In this document: piece by piece, positions 53,616 through 62,421 of the stretch
How the letters are laid out: every line of letters starts with the position of its first letter
How positions within the stretch are numbered: position 1 is the stretch's first letter
Origin: Candidatus Uabimicrobium amorphum
GTDB lineage: Bacteria > Planctomycetota > Uabimicrobiia > Uabimicrobiales > Uabimicrobiaceae
Length of the DNA stretch: 64,000 bases
Reading direction: 5' to 3'
Assembly (NCBI RefSeq): GCF_009002475.1
Contig: NZ_AP019860.1
Span: forward strand, 744,001-808,000
The notes under the pieces: model-generated
Database searches by the model: none
The model's input: only the letters and a program-made list of their open reading frames with translations
What the model was told of the DNA's origin: nothing
Translations under genes and position numbers: made by a program

Positions 53616-54512
53616 ATGGCGTATTCTATGCAAAATTTTGAACAACTAAATTCCAAATACTTCGAAGCTTTTTGGGTTGCTTGTGAAACGCTCAATTTTA
53701 CAAAAACAGCGAAGATTATTCACATTACGCAATCGGCGGTTACACAACAAATAAAGAAGCTCGAAACACAACTACAAGCACAGCTCTTTGTTCGTGCGCA
53801 AAAGAACTTATATTTAACACCTGCGGGGAAAAAATTACGCGCTTTCATTGCAAATTATCTCGATAATGTGGCCGAACTTGTTAGCGAGATTAAGGAACAA
53901 CAAGCCGCACTATGCGGTAAAGTTCGCTACGCCATGCCCGAAAGTTGTCTAATCTCACCGCATTTTTCGCAACTTCTCCAATACCAACAGCAACATCTAC
54001 CACAAGTGCAATTGCAAGTGGAGGTGAATACCCTTGATGTTATTTACGAAAAAGTGGCACACTACGAAATCGACTTTGGATTTGTCACATCGCGATACAA
54101 TATACAAGCGGTAGAGTTCACTTCTTTTTGTGAAGAAGAATATATATGGATTGCGCACGGTTCTCGTAAATTGTCTGCACAAAAAATTTTACAGCAACCC
54201 ATGATTGCCTATCCTGGGATGGAAGTTCTGTACGAAATATGGTGCAAACAAAAATTACCATCTTATCCAGCATTTTCTCAATTGAAAATTGTAGGTAAGA
54301 TCAATCATCTTCAAGGTGTGATGGATATGGTTTCTTCGGGCATGGGGATTACGTTGATTCCCAAACACTGTTTGCAAAAGTATCACAAAAACTTATCGCA
54401 AATTTGTAGTGGCAAAAAAGTGATGAACACTATCTATATCATCACGTTGGAAAATCTACAACAGACCATACGTGTTCGCGAAATTATCAATGTCTTCCTC
54501 GGCATGCACTAA
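53616..54512 (+). CDS. LysR-family transcriptional regulator
   Basis: The 298-residue protein has the usual length and layout. The N-terminal winged helix-turn-helix at about 12-75 reads FWVACETLNFTKTAKIIHIT, then QSAVTQQIKKLETQLQAQLF. A two-lobe substrate-binding domain spans about 100-295, with GMGITLIPKH near 245. LysR proteins bind a small effector and control a divergent gene. The neighbour is the exported DJ-1-type gene, so a role in stress or carbonyl response is possible. The start could be the ATG at 53616 or the one four codons later; neither has a clear ribosome binding site. The downstream gap with the convergent gene is filled by hexamer repeats. Confidence 0.92.
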   Translation: MAYSMQNFEQLNSKYFEAFWVACETLNFTKTAKIIHITQSAVTQQIKKLETQLQAQLFVRAQKNLYLTPAGKKLRAFIANYLDNVAELVSEIKEQQAALCGKVRYAMPESCLISPHFSQLLQYQQQHLPQVQLQVEVNTLDVIYEKVAHYEIDFGFVTSRYNIQAVEFTSFCEEEYIWIAHGSRKLSAQKILQQPMIAYPGMEVLYEIWCKQKLPSYPAFSQLKIVGKINHLQGVMDMVSSGMGITLIPKHCLQKYHKNLSQICSGKKVMNTIYIITLENLQQTIRVREIINVFLGMH

Positions 54513-54514
54513 AA

Positions 54515-54620
54515 TCGTAATCGTAGCCATAACCGTCCCTGACCGTCACCGTGTCCCTGACCGTCACCGCAATCGTAGCCGTAGCCGTAACCGTAGCCGT
54601 AACCGTAGCCATAACCGTCA
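54515..54620. repeat. Degenerate hexamer repeat array between convergent genes
   Basis: About 105 bp consist of CGTARC/CGTCAC/CGTCCC-like hexamers (for example CCGTAGCCGTAACCGTAGCC). The reverse strand shows the same GGNNAY pattern as the exact 18-bp array at 24092-24169. It lies between the LysR gene and the convergent gene ending at 54630. There is no frame evidence that it is coding, although it would read as a Gly/Tyr/Asp-rich sequence. Confidence 0.9.
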
Positions 54621-54629
54621 CCACGACAA

Positions 54630-55655
54630 CTACTCATGAACAGTTACTTGAACCCCTGTTATTGTAATACGAACACTCGGAGCATTCCAATTCCAAATCT
54701 TTTCATGTAGCAAACATGTTGCATAAAGTGACAACAAGCACTGACCTGGTTTTGTCCAAAAATTGTGATTTTCCGAACGAAATCCCGAAACCATCGAAAA
54801 CGGAATGCGGTGACTTTGTCCTGGCTTTAACATGAAACCTGTTCCACCACGCATTTCGTCAATGTGTGTTTTCGCTGTCATAATCGAGACAAAACCGGCT
54901 CCTTTTCCGGTGACACCGACTTCGCCTTTATCTCCACCAAGTTCGAGTTTGATATCTTTATTTGCATTGTTGGTCAATTCGAGAAACATTCCTAATTTTA
55001 TTGGTTTGGTAAGCGGTGTTCCCCCACCATTTAGGAAAGCTTTTCGGGAAATAGCGCGCATTTCTTTGGCAAACTGTGGCAAAGATTTACCTGCGGAATC
55101 GATTTTATATTCCGTTTTTGTCACCACGAACTTCACCGCAAGCTGATCAAACATTTGTTGTTGGTTTTTTGTGGGGATCTTTTTGTCGTGTGTAATCAAT
55201 GTTTTACCAATGATAATCAAAGGCGTTGCAATATTTTTTTGCGTTGTTGTTTGTTGTTGAACCGACAATACCGCTTGCACAACTCGTTGTGGTTTACTTA
55301 TGTTGTTTTTGACCTGGCAATATAAAATTACGTTGTGTGGGTAGTCGTCAACGGTCAACTTTTGCGATTTTAAACCTCTTGTTTGTGAAGGATTGATTTT
55401 AAATCTATGTTTTTTGCCAGCGATTTGTATATAGGCGCTTACAAGAATAGCTCTTGTGGTCAAAGTTAGGTGTGTCGTGGGAAAAAGATTTGCTTTATTT
55501 ACACTACTTTCGGAATGTGGAGGTTCGTGAAAATCAATCTTTAAAGTAACACCCCCAGTTGTATACGCGCCACTAGAGACTATGTGTGGGGCAGCAAATA
55601 ATGTGTGGGAACATAGAACGAGTAAAGTGTAGATGATGTGTATGTGAACTCTCAT
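54630..55655 (-). CDS. Exported protein of unknown function
   Basis: From the ATG at 55655 (TAGGAGAAATC upstream) the protein has 341 residues; a start ten codons earlier is rejected because it has no ribosome binding site and would bury the signal peptide. Residues 1-21 are a signal peptide (LLVLCSHTLFAAP). The mature part looks beta-rich, with Thr- and Lys-rich segments and two longer strand regions (LGMFLELTNNANKDIKLELG; VRITITGVQVTV at the end). I do not recognise the family; the layout recalls secreted immunoglobulin-like proteins. It lies convergent to the LysR gene and downstream of an aminotransferase remnant. Confidence 0.65.
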   Translation of the reverse strand: MRVHIHIIYTLLVLCSHTLFAAPHIVSSGAYTTGGVTLKIDFHEPPHSESSVNKANLFPTTHLTLTTRAILVSAYIQIAGKKHRFKINPSQTRGLKSQKLTVDDYPHNVILYCQVKNNISKPQRVVQAVLSVQQQTTTQKNIATPLIIIGKTLITHDKKIPTKNQQQMFDQLAVKFVVTKTEYKIDSAGKSLPQFAKEMRAISRKAFLNGGGTPLTKPIKLGMFLELTNNANKDIKLELGGDKGEVGVTGKGAGFVSIMTAKTHIDEMRGGTGFMLKPGQSHRIPFSMVSGFRSENHNFWTKPGQCLLSLYATCLLHEKIWNWNAPSVRITITGVQVTVHE

Positions 55656-55675
55656 GATTTCTCCTATTTTTTGGT

Positions 55676-55840
55676 TCAGAAACACTTGGCCAAGCGTTTG
55701 ATCCCTTGTTCTAGTATGTCTTCCTCGTAAAAAGAAAAGCTTAGGCGTATGAAGTTGGGTAATTTTTTTTGTGTGGAAGGATAACCTTTGCCGAAATGAA
55801 TTGTTTGCATGAATATGTTATTCCCTATTTGCCGGATTTG
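55676..55840 (-). pseudogene. C-terminal remnant of a PLP-dependent aminotransferase
   Basis: On the minus strand an open stretch of about 54 codons without a start ends at a TGA at 55676. It reads NIFMQTIHFGKGYPSTQKK, then LPNFIRLSFSFYEED and ILEQGIKRLAKCF. The phrase NFIRLSFS followed by EEDILEQGIKRLA is typical of the last 25 residues of class I/II and MocR-type aminotransferases. The upstream part of such a gene (about 350 residues) is absent; a stop codon and then an unrelated exported-protein gene lie there. It is best read as the decayed end of a deleted gene, perhaps caused by insertion or recombination. Confidence 0.55.
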
Positions 55841-55857
55841 TCACAAGGCGACAACTG

Positions 55858-56394
55858 TTATTTTGTCTCGCTGCTGTTGATTTTTTTGAAACCTTGGATA
55901 AAAGTATCGAAATTTTCGCCAGTTATCATCGTGAAGTTATTCTCGGTAGTTATTCTCACGGCCAATACATTCTTGATATTCGCGATGTGATCTGTGAATA
56001 CATGGAAAATACCTGTCGATACATTTCCCATATCATCTATGTTTATGTTAGCCGGGGTTAATTCCCAACTTTCGTCTTTGAGAAGAAACTTGACGGACTT
56101 TATGCGTCCCATTTTTTCCGCGTCTTCGGAGCCGGGAAAATAAGCAAGCAGATAGTTATTATTGCCTTTTGTCATGGAAGAAAGAAAAAGAGGAGTGGGG
56201 TTTGTGTAGATGATTATTTGCTTGAGAGCACTGTATTCACCAGGATCTGTGTCTACATTTTTTGGGTAGCCTTTATACCACATGAGACTTACCTTTATTT
56301 CATTGTCTTTTAGTGGTTTATTTTTTTTAGAAGATAAGTGTTTATGGAATACGCACGCACACATAAGCAAACAGAGCAAGCAAATTTTTTTCAT
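55858..56394 (-). CDS. Probable lipoprotein of unknown function
   Basis: The 178-residue protein begins MKKICLLCLLMCACVFHKHL, a short lipoprotein-like signal peptide with candidate lipobox cysteines at 12 and 14. The rest appears to be a single beta-rich domain with no known motif (VKFLLKDESWELTPANINID, then FHVFTDHIANIKNVLAVRIT). It is likely tethered to a membrane and faces the periplasm. The ATG at 56394 follows TGAGGAGACACAG, a strong ribosome binding site. It stands alone on the minus strand, divergent from the alpha-2-macroglobulin gene. I cannot assign a function. Confidence 0.65.
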   Translation of the reverse strand: MKKICLLCLLMCACVFHKHLSSKKNKPLKDNEIKVSLMWYKGYPKNVDTDPGEYSALKQIIIYTNPTPLFLSSMTKGNNNYLLAYFPGSEDAEKMGRIKSVKFLLKDESWELTPANINIDDMGNVSTGIFHVFTDHIANIKNVLAVRITTENNFTMITGENFDTFIQGFKKINSSETK

Positions 56395-56671
56395 CTGTGT
56401 CTCCTCAATAAAATAATAGGTAGCGAATTCTGGTGGTGAATACCTCTATTATTATCTATTTCGTCGGAAACAACAAAAAGAAAAAATTTTGATTTTTTTC
56501 ATAAATTAGGTTTTTAAAACGATGACTGCTTGTTTCCGTTCTTTTACAGGTGCGATTTGTATTTTCCCCAATCACGTGATACTATTGAATCATAGTTATA
56601 TTTTTATACTAAATTTATGCAAACGGACCATCATACCTTATTACGGTCTGTAAATTTTTTAAAGGATTTCT

Positions 56672-59600
56672 ATGAAAACATTTAAAATTACCGGTATTTT
56701 ACTGGGGGTAGTTGTTTTACTACTTACTATCGTTGCCGTACTTCGACCACAAGGGCATAGAGTTACGATTGTTTGCAATAATACTTTCATACAAGGTGAG
56801 CAGGGGAATATCTCCATCTGTGTCACCAATCTTTCCAACTCTATACCTGTTGCTGGAGTAAAGGTGCGTGTTGATATCGACAAGGCGCCACAACTGTTCG
56901 CTGAGAAAATGACTAGTGATCAAGGGTTTGTCAATGTACTTTTTGATACTACGCGCGTCCCGTGCGGAATAGCGACATTGAGTGTAACAGCCACAAAAAA
57001 CGAGGAAACGCTACACAAGTCTTCGTTTGTTATTGAGGTGAAAAGTGCACAAAAATTGGAGATATTTACTGATAAACCTATATATCAGCCGGGACAAACA
57101 ATGCATGTGCGGGTTTTGGCTACAGAGAAGTTGAGCGGACGCCCGGCACCGCAGCAAAAAATTCAGCTAGAAGTACACGATCCAAAAGACAACATTATTT
57201 GTCGGAAACAACTTACTGCTTCTGATTTTGGAATTGCGTGGAAGGCAATTGCTTTCGCAAAGCAAATTATTCCGGGGGAATACGTCATTCATGCCTCGAT
57301 AAACGAAGACTCGGTAACGCGAAAAGTACAAATACAAGAATATCAATTACCACGTTTTACGACAGATATGGATTACACCTTCCGTCATAACCATTCCGGC
57401 TATACTATAAAAGGTGCTTTTAGCGTTTCCCATATCACAGGAAAGAAAATCGCCTCACCTTCGGTGAAGGCACAAATGACTTTCATGCAAGAAGGCATCG
57501 AGAAATCCAAAAGCCTCACCTTAAAGAAAGTAGACGCCAAATATCACTTTACATGTGATGTTTGGCATCGAATCACCTCTTCTAAGTTAATCGTTGAAGT
57601 CGCCGATGGCTCTGGACATATGGAAAAAATTACCCGTAAATTGCACAAGTCCTATGGATTTGGAGGTTATCCCATCACAGTATACGTTGTGCCAGAAAGT
57701 CAGCATTTCGACACTGAGAAACTGAATACATTTTTCGTGTATGCCTTTGATCGCAGCGGTTCTCCTGTACAGTGTAATGTTTATGTTGCCTGCTCAGATG
57801 AGGGAAAACAATGTCGTACAAATGCATTCGGCTTGGCCGAGGTTCAACTGCGCGTAGATCGTCCACGTTATACACAAATATTCATAGAGGCATGGTTTGA
57901 TGGGCAAAATAACTCCGCATTTCTGAGTAAGTTTGTCGTGGGACGTCCTTACTACTCCGGCCATTCTAGTAAACATAATAAATTTCGTCTATCCACAAGA
58001 GTATGTCAATCCGGTGAAACAATTTATGCTTATTTTGACAACTACAACCCGCGTCGCGGAGCATACTGTATTCGTCTACTACACAATAACGTTGCTTTGC
58101 CTACGCAGATCGTAGGAGGCAAAAAAGTTGCGATACCTATTCCCGAGGGGTTGTATGGAACACTAACGTTACAGTCGGTGTTTATCGATCACGAATCGGG
58201 AGAAAATTATCTTAGCGAAGAATTAGTGACTGTTGGGCAGCGACAATTTCTCAACATTAAAACGCAACTTGACCAAGATGAGTATCGCCCAGGTACAACG
58301 GCCAAGCTCTCTATCCAAGTGGAAAATCGCAAAACCAAGGAGCCTGAACAGGTGGCGGTCTCTCTCAACATAATAGACCGTAGTGTGATGGAGATGTTCG
58401 CGCGTATTGTTGCGAACCAAACCATCGCGTTGTCGCCTGCAGATCAGTTGCTGTACAACCTTCAAAAATGTACGGATAAAGAACTGGGCAATTTAGCCGT
58501 TCGTGCACGCCAAGCGTTTATCAAGTATGAACGTCTTCATCAAGAAGATCAACAAGAAAAAACATTGCAAATTATCGATGATGGCGTATATGAAATTTGG
58601 CGTTCCCAAAAGCGCCAAAGTGATTACACTGTGATGATCATCTGGTGTAGTATTTTTATTGTGTTTGCCTATCTGGTTGGTTTGGCGATTGCGAGAAGTC
58701 CAAAATTTGTTGCATTTTTAATAACAATATGCGTAATTGGTTTACTGGCGGCAATGCTTCTGCCTGCTCTCAGCCAAGTATCGGAAAAAGCGTACCAACG
58801 AAAAAATCCACAAAATCAGATAAATGCAAACATCGTACCCAAGCATGTACGACAGCACTTTCCCGAAACGCTATACTTCAATCCACAAATCATTACCGAT
58901 GAAAATGGGCGCGTTGATGTCGAGATACCTATTGCTGATTCCATCACCACTTACAACATCGAGACCCAAGCTATTTCCGCGGAAGGCTTACGCGGAAAGA
59001 ACGATAGCGAACTAAACGTATTTCAACCGTTTTTCATCGCGCTAAATACGCCCTCATCGTTTATGCAAAACGATGAGATGCAAATAGGTGTTGCAATATA
59101 CAATCACCTAAAAGACGAACAAAAGATTATTGTTGGTTTACAGCAGCAGTCGTGGTTTGAGATCGTTGGCAAAACCCAGCGTGAGGTTACTGTAGATAAA
59201 GAAGGCGTTGCGCATTTTACACTGCGGGTTTTGCAGGCAGGCAAACATTCTTTGACTGCTGTGGCACAACTGGCTAATAAATCTTTTGATGACGGCGTTC
59301 GTCGTGTGATCACGGTCGTTCCTGATGGAAAGTTGACCACCAAGGCGTTGAATGGCAAGTTGCAAAAAAACGTATCGCATCGCATTACTGTGCCAGAAGA
59401 TGCTATGCAAAACCAAGTCCTGATAAAATACTATCCCAAGACAACTTCTGTGGTTGTAGAAGGACTAGAGAGTATGTTGCGTACTCCTCACGGCTGTTTT
59501 GAACAAACATCTTCGACGAGTTATCCAAATGTGCTTATTTTGCAGTACCTACGTAAAATAGGTTTCAAAAAAGCACAAGTTCGTGCACACCGACTCGTTG

Positions 59601-60868
59601 GATTGGGCTACCAACGCGTTATTTCTTTTGAGTGTTCTCAAGGTGGTTTTGAGTGGTATGGTCGCAATCCCGGTGTACTATGGCTTACCGCATATGGAAT
59701 TCAACAATTACATGCGACATCTAAAGTACATGTGGTTGATGCCAACATCTTAGAGCGCTGCTATCATTTTATTGAAAAGCAGCAAAAATTTGATGGTTCA
59801 TGGAAAAACCCACAACTGACCGCTTACATAACATGGTCACTTTGTGAAGCAGGTATGTCACAAAGAAAAGCAGTGAAGAAGGCTTTTGTATACTGGCAAA
59901 AACAGCGCGCAAAGGTTAGCGATACATATACGATGGCGTTGCTGGCAAATGCATATGCGTTTGCCAATAAACAATACGAATGTGCTGAAATCCTAAAAGA
60001 GTTGATGCGCCGTAGTCAACGCAAAGGTAAAACAATGTATTGGCAAGGTCAATCTACTTTGACACGCGCTTACGGAAGAGCGGCTAACGTAGAAACGACG
60101 GCTTTGGTGGCATATGCGATTTTGCACGGTAAATTCAAGGCGAACTTGACACCAATACTCGATTACTTGGTAAAGGAGCGCGATGCAAACGGAATATGGG
60201 GCTCCACTCATGCGACAATTTTGGCGTTAAAAACACTTATCGCTAGTGAAGTGGATCGCAAACCAAGTTTCTCTGAAATGGCACTTGACATTGTGGTCAA
60301 TGGTCAAAAAGTCGGCTATTGGGTCGCTTCACTTGAGAATTACGATGTTGTGAAGCAACTGGATGTAAGTAAATGGCTCAAAAACGGTGACAACAAAATT
60401 GAGTTGCGTTGCAGCGCCAACAGCGAGGCATTGTACCAAATTTCGCAAAAATATTATGCACCGTGGGGTAAAGAGAAGTTGCGCAATATTGATTTTTCTC
60501 TTACTTATGACAATCAAAATGTAAAGCTGGGATCGAGTATTGTTGCGACGGCTTCTGTGAAGTATCGCGGCAAAAAAAATGCCGAATCGTTAATGGTTGA
60601 ATTAGGGATCCCTAGCGGTTTCTCTGTTGGCAACGCTGTTTTTGAAAAACTAGTGAAGGAGCAGTTGATCGATCATTACGAATTGCAAGAAAACAAAGTG
60701 GTTTTGTATGTGGGAGAACTTTCTTCTACAAGTCAACTGACTTTCAACTATGAATTGCGTAGCGAGGCACCTTTGAAGGTCAAAACACCGACATCTGTTG
60801 CCTACGAATACTATGAACCTACGATTCGTGCGCAAGTTTCCTCCGTTCAACTTACTGTCACTAAGTAA
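56672..60868 (+). CDS. Alpha-2-macroglobulin family protein with intact thioester motif
   Basis: The 1398-residue protein opens with a membrane anchor (8-24) and immunoglobulin-like macroglobulin domains; IFTDKPIYQPGQTMHVRVLA near 130 is the classic MG-domain signature. The thioester motif GCFEQ (Cys942, with Glu-Gln) can form the reactive Cys-Gln bond that traps proteases. The alpha-helical thioester domain follows (about 930-1190, with GGFEWYGRNPGVLWLTAYGI), then receptor-like beta domains. Two hydrophobic helices at about 653-710 are unusual; ITICVIGLLAAMLLPALSQV resembles a prepilin-type helix. In bacteria such proteins guard the periplasm, often beside penicillin-binding protein 1C, which is not seen here. 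The ATG at 56672 follows AAAGGATTTCT. Confidence 0.9.
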   Translation: MKTFKITGILLGVVVLLLTIVAVLRPQGHRVTIVCNNTFIQGEQGNISICVTNLSNSIPVAGVKVRVDIDKAPQLFAEKMTSDQGFVNVLFDTTRVPCGIATLSVTATKNEETLHKSSFVIEVKSAQKLEIFTDKPIYQPGQTMHVRVLATEKLSGRPAPQQKIQLEVHDPKDNIICRKQLTASDFGIAWKAIAFAKQIIPGEYVIHASINEDSVTRKVQIQEYQLPRFTTDMDYTFRHNHSGYTIKGAFSVSHITGKKIASPSVKAQMTFMQEGIEKSKSLTLKKVDAKYHFTCDVWHRITSSKLIVEVADGSGHMEKITRKLHKSYGFGGYPITVYVVPESQHFDTEKLNTFFVYAFDRSGSPVQCNVYVACSDEGKQCRTNAFGLAEVQLRVDRPRYTQIFIEAWFDGQNNSAFLSKFVVGRPYYSGHSSKHNKFRLSTRVCQSGETIYAYFDNYNPRRGAYCIRLLHNNVALPTQIVGGKKVAIPIPEGLYGTLTLQSVFIDHESGENYLSEELVTVGQRQFLNIKTQLDQDEYRPGTTAKLSIQVENRKTKEPEQVAVSLNIIDRSVMEMFARIVANQTIALSPADQLLYNLQKCTDKELGNLAVRARQAFIKYERLHQEDQQEKTLQIIDDGVYEIWRSQKRQSDYTVMIIWCSIFIVFAYLVGLAIARSPKFVAFLITICVIGLLAAMLLPALSQVSEKAYQRKNPQNQINANIVPKHVRQHFPETLYFNPQIITDENGRVDVEIPIADSITTYNIETQAISAEGLRGKNDSELNVFQPFFIALNTPSSFMQNDEMQIGVAIYNHLKDEQKIIVGLQQQSWFEIVGKTQREVTVDKEGVAHFTLRVLQAGKHSLTAVAQLANKSFDDGVRRVITVVPDGKLTTKALNGKLQKNVSHRITVPEDAMQNQVLIKYYPKTTSVVVEGLESMLRTPHGCFEQTSSTSYPNVLILQYLRKIGFKKAQVRAHRLVGLGYQRVISFECSQGGFEWYGRNPGVLWLTAYGIQQLHATSKVHVVDANILERCYHFIEKQQKFDGSWKNPQLTAYITWSLCEAGMSQRKAVKKAFVYWQKQRAKVSDTYTMALLANAYAFANKQYECAEILKELMRRSQRKGKTMYWQGQSTLTRAYGRAANVETTALVAYAILHGKFKANLTPILDYLVKERDANGIWGSTHATILALKTLIASEVDRKPSFSEMALDIVVNGQKVGYWVASLENYDVVKQLDVSKWLKNGDNKIELRCSANSEALYQISQKYYAPWGKEKLRNIDFSLTYDNQNVKLGSSIVATASVKYRGKKNAESLMVELGIPSGFSVGNAVFEKLVKEQLIDHYELQENKVVLYVGELSSTSQLTFNYELRSEAPLKVKTPTSVAYEYYEPTIRAQVSSVQLTVTK

Positions 60869-60872
60869 ATAA

Positions 60873-60893
60873 AAATCCCCTTCGGGGGATTCG
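60873..60893. terminator. Hairpin after the alpha-2-macroglobulin gene
   Basis: AATCCCCTTCGGGGGATT forms a 7-bp stem with a TTCG loop just after the stop codon. The A run before it would serve as a T run on the minus strand; the plus side lacks one, so it may be mainly an mRNA-end stabiliser. Confidence 0.5.
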
Positions 60894-61003
60894 AGTTTAC
60901 CTGTTCGCATTTTCCATTTTTGTTTAGATATACTGGATGGAGAACATGGTAAGTTTGACTACCTTATTGATACGTGTTATCAGTTGTATAAGCTAAATTT
61001 ATA

Positions 61004-61031
61004 TTGCAATTTTTGCGTAACATGCTATAGT
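61004..61031 (+). promoter_or_regulatory. Candidate promoter ahead of the P450-kinase genes
   Basis: TTGCAA (61004-61009) and TATAGT (61026-61031) are separated by 16 nt. Transcription would start about 20 nt before the terminator hairpin at 61052, so a long transcript would have to read through that structure. Confidence 0.35.
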
Positions 61032-61051
61032 ACGAACTCAATTTTTATCAT

Positions 61052-61082
61052 CCCCGAATATAAAAATTCGGGGTTTTTTTTT
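61052..61082 (+). terminator. Strong intrinsic terminator
   Basis: The 8-bp stem CCCCGAAT/ATTCGGGG is followed by nine T. It lies about 180 bp after the alpha-2-macroglobulin gene and about 100 bp before the P450 gene, so it ends the former or attenuates the latter. Confidence 0.85.
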
Positions 61083-61128
61083 GCCTTACAGCGATGCTGG
61101 TATGTGTTGCAAACATAAGAAAGGGAGA

Positions 61129-61169
61129 GCGAGGGCGTCTATTTTTACTATTCTTGCAAGAATCCTCGC
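61129..61169 (+). promoter_or_regulatory. Hairpin-forming leader just before the P450 start
   Basis: GCGAGG (61129-61134) can pair with CCTCGC (61164-61169), and a separate 14-bp palindrome ATTCTTGCAAGAAT lies between them (61150-61163). The 3' arm ends 9 nt before the ATG, where a ribosome binding site would be. No AGGAG-like sequence is free at this start, so control by RNA structure is possible. Confidence 0.3.
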
Positions 61170-61178
61170 CAAATTACC

Positions 61179-62408
61179 ATGAGATTAAAAGACATTGATT
61201 TAAACAACCTTGATCTTTATGAAAAAGGTTTACCTCACGAGATGTTTGAAGTACTACGTAAAGAGAGTCCAGTCTACTGGCAAGAAGAAGAGGACGGACA
61301 AGGTTATTGGGCTATTACAAAATATGACGATGTTGTGGCGGTAAGTAAAAATACCAAGCTATTCTCCTCGCAAAAAGGAGCGGTGTATCTGGAAGAAATG
61401 AGCCAATCGCAAATGGAAGTACGTCGCTCTATGCTAGAAACCGACCCACCACTACATACAAAACTTCGTGGTCTCCTCAGCAAAGATTTTACCCCGAAAT
61501 CGGTCAAACAATATGAAGAGTTTATTCGCAACTTAGCGAAAAAGCTTCTTGAGGAGGCTTTTTCTCGTGAAAGTTTTAATTTTGTCCACGATGTGGCGGG
61601 AAACTTGACCATGGGAGTTGTTGCAGAGATGATGGGCATTCCTGGCGAAGATATGCCAGAACTCATTCACTGGACAAATCAAATGATTGGTAGTACCGAT
61701 GACGATGAGGAACGACTCGTGGATCGCGATGACCAGAGTTTAAAAGATTTACCGATGCGCAGTCCCACATCACTCAAGGTATATGAATATGCAAAAAAAG
61801 TTGCCGATGAAAAACGCTTGGATCCTCAACAAGATATTATTACCAAGTTAGTGGAAGGGTCTATTGATGGACGTCCATTAACCGAACAAGAGTATCGCAT
61901 GTATTTTATTTTATTACTGATTGCCGGAAACGAGACAAATCGTTCTACGATGTCTCATGGTATCGTGGCGCTAAAAGAGCACCCTCTGGCATTGGAGAAG
62001 CTACAGAACGATTTTAGTCTTCTACCTACTGCGATAGAAGAAATCTTGCGTTGGGCGACACCTGTTTATTATTTTCGCAGAACAACAACAAAAGATACCG
62101 AAATTCGCGGAGTAAAGATCGAAGAAGGTGCCAAGGTGGTGATGTGGTATAATTCTGCAAATTTTGATGAAGAGATTTTTAGTGATCCTTATACATTTAA
62201 CATCGGGCGCGAAAAAAATCGCCATTTAGTTTTTGGTGGTGGCGGACCTCATTTTTGTTTAGGAGCTCCTCTTGCGCGTATGGAAATACGTATACTTTAC
62301 GAAGAACTTCTACCACATTTTGATCGTTTGCATATTGCGCAGCCAATATCTTTAATGCGCTCAAATCACTTTCACAGTCTAAAAGAGCTTATTCTCAGTT
62401 ACAAATGA
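61179..62408 (+). CDS. Cytochrome P450 monooxygenase
   Basis: The 409-residue soluble protein has the usual length of bacterial P450s. The I-helix motif is AGNETNRS (oxygen activation), the K-helix has EEILRW (ExxR pair) and the heme-binding loop is FGGGGPHFCLGAPLAR with Cys360 as the iron ligand. It would insert oxygen into an unknown organic substrate with electrons from a ferredoxin; no ferredoxin or reductase gene lies nearby. The ATG at 61179 lacks a clear ribosome binding site and follows a hairpin-forming leader. A Ser/Thr kinase gene starts 13 bp after its stop, so the two are likely co-transcribed. A biosynthetic or detoxifying role is open. Confidence 0.95.
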   Translation: MRLKDIDLNNLDLYEKGLPHEMFEVLRKESPVYWQEEEDGQGYWAITKYDDVVAVSKNTKLFSSQKGAVYLEEMSQSQMEVRRSMLETDPPLHTKLRGLLSKDFTPKSVKQYEEFIRNLAKKLLEEAFSRESFNFVHDVAGNLTMGVVAEMMGIPGEDMPELIHWTNQMIGSTDDDEERLVDRDDQSLKDLPMRSPTSLKVYEYAKKVADEKRLDPQQDIITKLVEGSIDGRPLTEQEYRMYFILLLIAGNETNRSTMSHGIVALKEHPLALEKLQNDFSLLPTAIEEILRWATPVYYFRRTTTKDTEIRGVKIEEGAKVVMWYNSANFDEEIFSDPYTFNIGREKNRHLVFGGGGPHFCLGAPLARMEIRILYEELLPHFDRLHIAQPISLMRSNHFHSLKELILSYK

Positions 62409-62421
62409 TAGAAAACAGAAT

